Source: Actinomycetes bacterium
GTDB taxonomy: Bacteria; Actinomycetota; Acidimicrobiia; Acidimicrobiales; JAMCPL01
NCBI GenBank assembly: GCA_021816935.1
Contig: JAKAWR010000002.1
Location: forward strand, 67,039 to 131,038
Reading direction: 5' to 3'
Length of the DNA stretch: 64,000 nucleotides
The notes under the pieces are model-generated. The model had not been told where the DNA came from and did not search any database. It worked only from the letters and a program-made list of their open reading frames with translations. Positions within the stretch are counted from its first letter, which is position 1. Each line of letters starts with the position of its first letter. The translations under genes and the position numbers were made by a program. Below, piece by piece: positions 63,167 through 64,000 of the stretch.

Positions 63167-63990
63167 GCGTCACCCCTCTTTGCGATAACCGCATAGTCCA
63201 TGCAACCCCGGCGATTCGCTTCGAGGTCCCCAACGGGTGCCGGAAACACAACTTCTGCCCGGTCGAAACCAATTTCCCTGCACATGGTGACCGCTACTTC
63301 GGGATAGATGGGCAGCCTGTGGCTGGGATCCGTGGCAAAGAACCGGAAGGCCCCCAGGAAGTGGGGATTCAGAGTCTCGAAAATCACGGAGCCTCCTGGT
63401 CGCACAACCCTCAGCGCCTCACGCAGGAACGCGAGGAGGGCACTGTAACCGAGATGTTCGACCACCTGAATGCTGATCACACTCCCGAAGGAGAACTCGG
63501 GCCGACCGGAGATATAGTCGACCATGTCGCCCTGCACAGCCTCGATTCCCGTGCGCTGGCAGTAGCTTATGCACTCGGCGTCGAGATCAACGCCGGTCGA
63601 GGCGATCCCTGCATCCCTCAGCGCTCGGAGAAGATCACCCCGGCCGCAGCCTGCATCGAGTACCGGATCCTGCCCGGCGAGGTACGAAACGTAAAAGCGG
63701 GCGCGTTCTCTTTTTTCAACCGGCGTTCCTCCGAAGAGGGCAGCGAAGCTCGCCGGACCAAAGCCCGCGGCCTCACCCAAGTTGCTCTGATATCCGATGA
63801 CCTCTCTGCCACTCTCATCTGTGTAACGAAGCCAGAGCCTCTGCGAGTCGGCATCACCGGGGCCGAACTGCAGCTGGGCAAAGACGGAATTGACCTGGGA
63901 CAAAATACCGTTGATCGACGTGCCCACAGCTCCCGTCACTCGCCCCTGGCTCGCCAAGCGCTGCTCGAGCTGTGCAATCATCCCAGACAT
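63163..63990 (-). CDS. Class I SAM-dependent methyltransferase (may extend past window edge)
   Basis: DPVLDAGCGRGDLLRALRDAGIASTGVDLDAECISYCQ; no in-frame stop between the ATG at 63990 and the edge. Confidence 0.88.
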   Translation of the reverse strand: MSGMIAQLEQRLASQGRVTGAVGTSINGILSQVNSVFAQLQFGPGDADSQRLWLRYTDESGREVIGYQSNLGEAAGFGPASFAALFGGTPVEKRERARFYVSYLAGQDPVLDAGCGRGDLLRALRDAGIASTGVDLDAECISYCQRTGIEAVQGDMVDYISGRPEFSFGSVISIQVVEHLGYSALLAFLREALRVVRPGGSVIFETLNPHFLGAFRFFATDPSHRLPIYPEVAVTMCREIGFDRAEVVFPAPVGDLEANRRGCMDYAVIAKRGDA

Positions 63991-64000
63991 CTTCGCCAGC

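Overview
GC-rich, densely coding bacterial window. It looks like a Gram-positive actinobacterium, possibly Acidimicrobiia, but that is an inference from gene content only. From left to right: (i) a 5'-truncated giant repeat-containing surface protein and a YfhO-like membrane protein; (ii) a type IV pilus region with two type IV pilins, pilO, a pilM-pilN fusion, pilC, pilT, pilB, a pilD-like gene and a second pilT further right; (iii) acnA, a PIG-L deacetylase and thiC; (iv) a long minus-strand flagellar cluster running flgB-flgC-fliE-fliF-fliG-fliH-fliI-fliJ-SLT-fliK-flgD-flgE-fliM-fliN-fliO-fliP-fliQ-fliR-flhB-PilZ; (v) fliS/fliD/fliC next to a likely flagellin-glycosylation island, with an 1858-aa multi-glycosyltransferase, two tandem GT paralogs and methyltransferases. 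The most unusual signals are: a 158-bp inverted-repeat element filling the fliO-fliP gap that could pair the fliP Shine-Dalgarno and AUG into a long stem; a dispersed 17-mer family (CTATCSGCTGAGGCTCT) at gene edges, shared with that element; alternative/displaced pilO C-terminal cassettes, including a 236-bp perfect direct repeat that brackets an old tail and a DUF4143-type ATPase; a 5-bp tandem repeat that frameshifts the apparent native start of pilB; a PilD-like protein lacking the GxGD aspartate; and fused or duplicated pilus ATPase domains. No database searches were run. Family calls come from motif recognition in the translated ORFs.
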